Below, one piece after another: positions 59,993-64,000 of a stretch of DNA of 64,000 bases. Position 1 is the first letter of the stretch; every line of letters starts with the position of its first letter. Location: contig JAJEKV010000014.1 in the NCBI GenBank assembly GCA_021234155.1, forward strand, positions 10,189,563 to 10,253,562. The letters run 5' to 3'. The notes beneath the pieces were generated by a model. That model did no database searches, was not told where the DNA came from, and saw only the letters and a list, made by a program, of their open reading frames with translations. The position numbers and the translations under genes are program-made. Source of the DNA: Isoetes taiwanensis (Eukaryota > Streptophyta > Lycopodiopsida > Isoetales > Isoetaceae).

Positions 59993-60635
59993 ACAATTTG
60001 CTTGGTTAATTATTTAACCTTTTCAAGGTTATCTTGAAGAAAAAGAAATGTCAATATGTAAGTGGCAAGTACCGCAAACATTTTGTAATGCAAACTACCC
60101 CGAGTTTGAAATTTCATGGTACTTCATGGGCAGTGGCCACGAAATGGTGGCCAGGCTTATTTTGGCACACGGGCTTCTGATTAATGCAGCTAGCTCGAGG
60201 AGATAGAATTTCAATGACGTGGTTGGTTGGACAAAGGTCCCATACAATCTGCTGCGTGAGAATGTTGCCCTTTGCGAGAATGTTACCCTTTGCGCTATGG
60301 AACATTTATAGATATATGACCTAGAGAAGCTGAAGGCAAAAAATTATGGTTTGGACCGTATAACTATAATTGTATCATGTATTAGGTGTTATGTAACATG
60401 AGCCTAATACTAACTCGAGAGCCCAAGCATTTGATTCTAGCAGACTTGCTTAGCATATGTCAATCATCAGGGTAAGACCATTTGGTTACAATGTGAGGAA
60501 GATGCCCATGCATGTCATTGTCTAGTATAATACGTATATGCATGCGAACTATCAAATGTTTTGGGGTGGCACCATCTATAATCATTTATTAATCACGCCC
60601 CATAGGACATTGAGGTCATGCAAGACAAGTTTACA
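59993..60635. other. LIG1 3' flank; two short tandem repeats
   Basis: Likely 3' UTR then spacer. A 20-bp tandem repeat (GAATGTTRCCCTTTGCG) lies at about 60258-60296. No gene is seen. Confidence 0.5.
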
Positions 60636-60639
60636 AAAC

Positions 60640-60689
60640 TGCTTTTAATTTTGACAACAATTTCTGCTTTTAATTTTGACAACAATTTT
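60640..60689. repeat. 25-bp tandem repeat
   Basis: TGCTTTTAATTTTGACAACA followed by ATTTC or ATTTT, twice in a row, at the 3' edge of the LINE remnant. Confidence 0.8.
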
Positions 60690-63600
60690 TGCATCTCAAC
60701 CTTTTTTGAATCATGGAGATCTCCATGGTGTTCTTAGAAGGCTGATGATCTCCGAGTCCATGAAGCCTATTTACAAATGTAATAATGGTCTGAATAAGTG
60801 CCTCTACTTCTAAGGGCAATAGACTTGCTTTTGTTAATTTGATACGATATGGGGTTTGTATCTTTACTCCAATTCTTCCTGTAGAAAGTTTTTTTGTATA
60901 TGCTCTATCTTCCCCACGAAACTTTACATTGCATGGCAATGTAGGTCCCCAGGCGTTGCCTTGACCTTGGGTATGTCCTTTGCACTAATGTTTTGAACAA
61001 CATTTTCTTCAACCCCCAATCTGTCAGTTTTGCCTTATAGCATTTACACAACATTCTGTATAATGCCTTTTTACCCCCAGTAATATGTTTCTTTACACAT
61101 TCTTTCCACCTGTAATTTGTAGTGAATTCTAAGTCCAACCTTATATACAAACTCTGGCCTATTCATTGTGCCATAGACCATTATCTTGGTTTTAAAAAGA
61201 TTCACTTTCATTTCCTTTTTATCACAAAATCTATCCAGGTTAAGTAAATGCCAATAGAACTGCATCATCTGTATCACATAGTCACCTAATCTAGTGCCTG
61301 CTGAACCATTTTGTTGAAGCCCACATTCCAATTTGTAGATGTACAATAGCAATTTTTGCAAGAACCTCTTCATATAACTTAGCTACTCTCCCTTGAAGGA
61401 GACTAGAACCTCAAGTTCTTCCATTCTCTTTCCCAAGCTATTATGTAGCACAATGTCAAAGGCTTTTGAGAAATCTATGAAAGCTGGATATAGCTTGCTC
61501 TATCAAAACTCTCAGTGTCAACGCATGATCCAAGGTGTTACGCACCCACCAAAAACCAGCTTGACATTGGACTCGTCTGTTATGATCTTCGGCCCATCTT
61601 CCCTTCCCATTTTAACAATTCTACACTCAAACCTTGCAAATTTGCTACTTTACCATTTTGCATGCATTTCAACGCAACATTTACATCTTCATTTGTAAAA
61701 ATGTCTTCAATCACATTTACACTTTCCATGTTCACAACATTTTCACAGTAATATAAAGAATGCATTAGCTGAATCAGTTTTCTTCCTCCAATTCTAACGA
61801 TGGCAAATTTCTCTTCAAATTATTCTAGAATGTCTCAGGATCCCTCATCCTGTTTCTTTAGCGTATATGCCATTTCTTCTCCATTATCAGTGCCTTATAC
61901 TATTTTGGTTGAATCTAACCCCCTTGGGTAGATGGGCTCTTGCCAACGCACATTCCTTGTCCCACCATGTGTTTGAATGTGTCCCTTGTTTCTTCGGTTT
62001 GGTGTATCCAATCTTGAGTCTGGAGGCGACAACATCTACAATAATCGTGTAGATGACATTAGACAATGAAATAGACATGTAGTCAGAGAAGATAATAGAA
62101 GAATCCAACTTGAGAATGAGAGAAATGAGGCTCATGTCATTTCTAGCATCTAAAAACTTTCTCTTCTTAAACTCATTAGCAACACATGTAATGCAATTTC
62201 CAAGGAGTGGCCAAGTTTTTCTGAAAAAATCAACCTGAGGCCCATATGGTCTAGGAATTTTACCATTTTTCATATCCTTGACAATTTGCAAAAGCTCAAT
62301 ATTCTCAAATGGCTTAGTAAGAAAAAAGTTCCGTTCACTTCTAACTTTAGTACCAAGATTGATGAAGTCATCCAGAATATTAGAGGTGGCATCTCTGTTA
62401 GTACCCATGATGTTGATAAAATGATCACTAGCAACCTTCTTGACGTCTTCATCATTAGAGATGACATTTTCCCTTATCTTGACCTCATAAATTTGATTTT
62501 TTTTTTCAGCCTTTCCTTTGCTTTGATAAAAAAGATATTTAGAGTTGCACCGTTCGTCCTCTTTGATCTCTTTAATTTTAACCTTGACTTTCCATCCTTT
62601 GGCGATTCTAATTTCTTCCTTTTCAATTAACAATCTGGTATTAATTATCCTGCTACTCCAAGTGGGCATGATAAGGCTACTTCTCAGACTATTAAGATGG
62701 ACATTGTTTTGATAGAAAATATTCTTGCCCCACTCTTTGAGCCAACTCTTAATCTATTTAGTTATATTGATCCACCATTCCATCTTTCCAAATCTGTTAG
62801 TAGGCTTATCATTATTATTGATGATATTTTATACCTTACTCACGAATTTTTCATGCTCCAGGAGGCTGATATTGAACTTGAAATAGGAATTTCTCTTTCT
62901 TCTATTATCATTTCCTGTGATAATAACTTATTGGGGGAAATGATCAGAGATAGTATACCCTTCCAACTTATCTACTCTATTACTGTTCTTCCAGAGATCC
63001 TCCTCTCTTCGTCTGTCAGTATGTTGGGTTAGGTCTTCAGTGTCGTTTAGAAGTTAATATATTGCTTCTTGCTCTTCTGTGTCTCTGGCATTGTACTTCA
63101 AAAGCAGACGCTCATCTATCCTCACTGAAAGAAAATCTATCGTGGATCCATCCTATGATCACACCAACTGTAGGCATTGGGTTTGGTCCTAGCAAGAGTT
63201 AAGCCCTAAGACGAAATAAGATTATGTAGGACACGAAGATCTCGGGACAAAGGAGTCCTAGAATTCTTGGTTTTCATATAACTATTGATAACCATATTAA
63301 TGTTGCATCTAGAGATACATTCATCAAGAGCCAGATTTTGTAAGCTGTGCCTTAACTTATTCCCCCAAATTAGAACCCTATCAGATGGATTATTATACGC
63401 ATAAACATTTACCAATCCAATCTTACAATCTCCAATTTTATCGTACAGGATCTGCCACCTCCCACTACTGCTATTGACCATGTAGTTGTCTTCCAGATTA
63501 ACATCCTGTTTCCAAGCTATAGCAATACATGTAGAGGAATAATTAGCAATAATAGACCAAATCCTATATTTATGGGGGAGGATTCCTGAAATAATTCTTT

Positions 63601-63695
63601 CATGATTAAGATCATGAATCTTATGCTCTTGGATAAAAGGAAATCAGGTTTAAGAGTAGAGAAGCAGACCTTTAAGCGATCCATTTAAGCCCAAA
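60670..63695 (-). mobile_element. Chimeric LINE: L1-type 5' part joined to a different LINE
   Basis: 63695 to about 61995 is L1-type and close to LINE D: MDRLKVC, VNVYAYNNPSDRVLIWG (endonuclease), ITNHF-like SDHFINIMGT and the RT start (FFRKTWPLLGNCITCVANEF). At about 61995 the open frame continues without a break into GYTKPKKQGTHSNTWWDKEC, the linker of a LINE A/B-type element. RT pieces of that type follow: KVANLQGLSVELLKW, AFIDFSKAFDIVL and MKVNLFKTKIMVYG, then a decayed C-terminus to about 60690. The second part lacks the GC.LSP and YADD blocks. Neither half is functional. Confidence 0.75.
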
Positions 63696-63699
63696 ACAG

Positions 63700-64000
63700 A
63701 GCACTACCACACACAGGTCAATCCGTTGCTTGAACACGGCCCCCACCAGTATCTGAAGGCACACATTCCCACCAAGAAACGAAGAGCTATAGCTGCAATA
63801 AGGACAGGGTCCCACCATGAGACAGGCCGCTGGGGTACGGATGGAGGGCAGGGAATCCCCCGGCATGAGAGATTATGCCAGTGCTGTCACATGCAGATAG
63901 TAGAAGATGAACACCATGCTCTACAGGAATGCCCAACATATACACACATCCGAGGCCGAGCAGCTCATGCCGATCTCAGATGCTCTGAGATAGCAATTCA
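63700..64000 (+). pseudogene. LINE ORF2 C-terminal zinc-binding domain, partial
   Basis: The plus-strand frame from about 63712 to the window end reads RRAIAAIRTGSHHETGRW, RLCQCCHMQIVEDEHHALQ and ECPTYTHIRGR, a zf-RVT-like Cys/His domain like that at 29259-29588. It is 5'-truncated at about 63700, where it meets the minus-strand LINE. The window ends inside it. Confidence 0.65.

Overview
The window looks like nuclear DNA of a land plant with a large, repeat-rich genome. I think a fern or other early-diverging vascular plant is likely, because the pentatricopeptide-repeat (PPR) protein, the plant-type DNA ligase 1 and the plant glycosyltransferase are mixed with many decayed LINEs and chromodomain Ty3/Gypsy elements. 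The clade is an inference; being a land plant is well supported. There are no operons, ribosome binding sites or CRISPR arrays. Host genes are split by short GT-AG introns.

Layout. 1-2.4 kb: a decayed plus-strand ORF facing an unknown two-exon minus-strand gene. 2.85-4.4 kb: a PPR gene (minus). 6.6-8.2 kb: a three-exon Golgi-type glycosyltransferase (plus). 9.0-13.6 kb: LINE A (minus). 13.6-17.6 kb: gene-poor DNA with fold-back elements. 17.9-21.4 kb: a chromovirus remnant with a 3' LTR. 21.9-25.2 kb: a complete young LTR element carrying only gag. 25.2-28.9 kb: degenerate retroelement DNA. 28.9-40.5 kb: a three-level nest in which an LTR is split by LINE B and LINE B is split by full-length L1-like LINE D. 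40.8-43.9 kb: a decayed gypsy gag-protease-RT. 44-47.5 kb: two decayed copies of an unrecognised gene family. 47.5-52.9 kb: duplications, a minisatellite, a SINE-like element and a Tourist-like MITE. 52.9-60.0 kb: DNA ligase 1 in 18 coding exons, all of which I could join in frame. 60.7-64.0 kb: a chimeric LINE followed by the 3' end of a plus-strand LINE.

The four host genes look independent: organellar RNA processing (PPR), cell-wall or glycan synthesis (glycosyltransferase), nuclear DNA replication and repair (LIG1), and one unknown. The LIG1 promoter has an E2F-type site, which fits S-phase expression. The most unusual signal is in the gag-only element at 21.9-25.2 kb. Three tandem double hairpins there share internal-loop sequences but have different, still-paired stems (22.79-22.98 kb), which suggests an undescribed structured RNA module.
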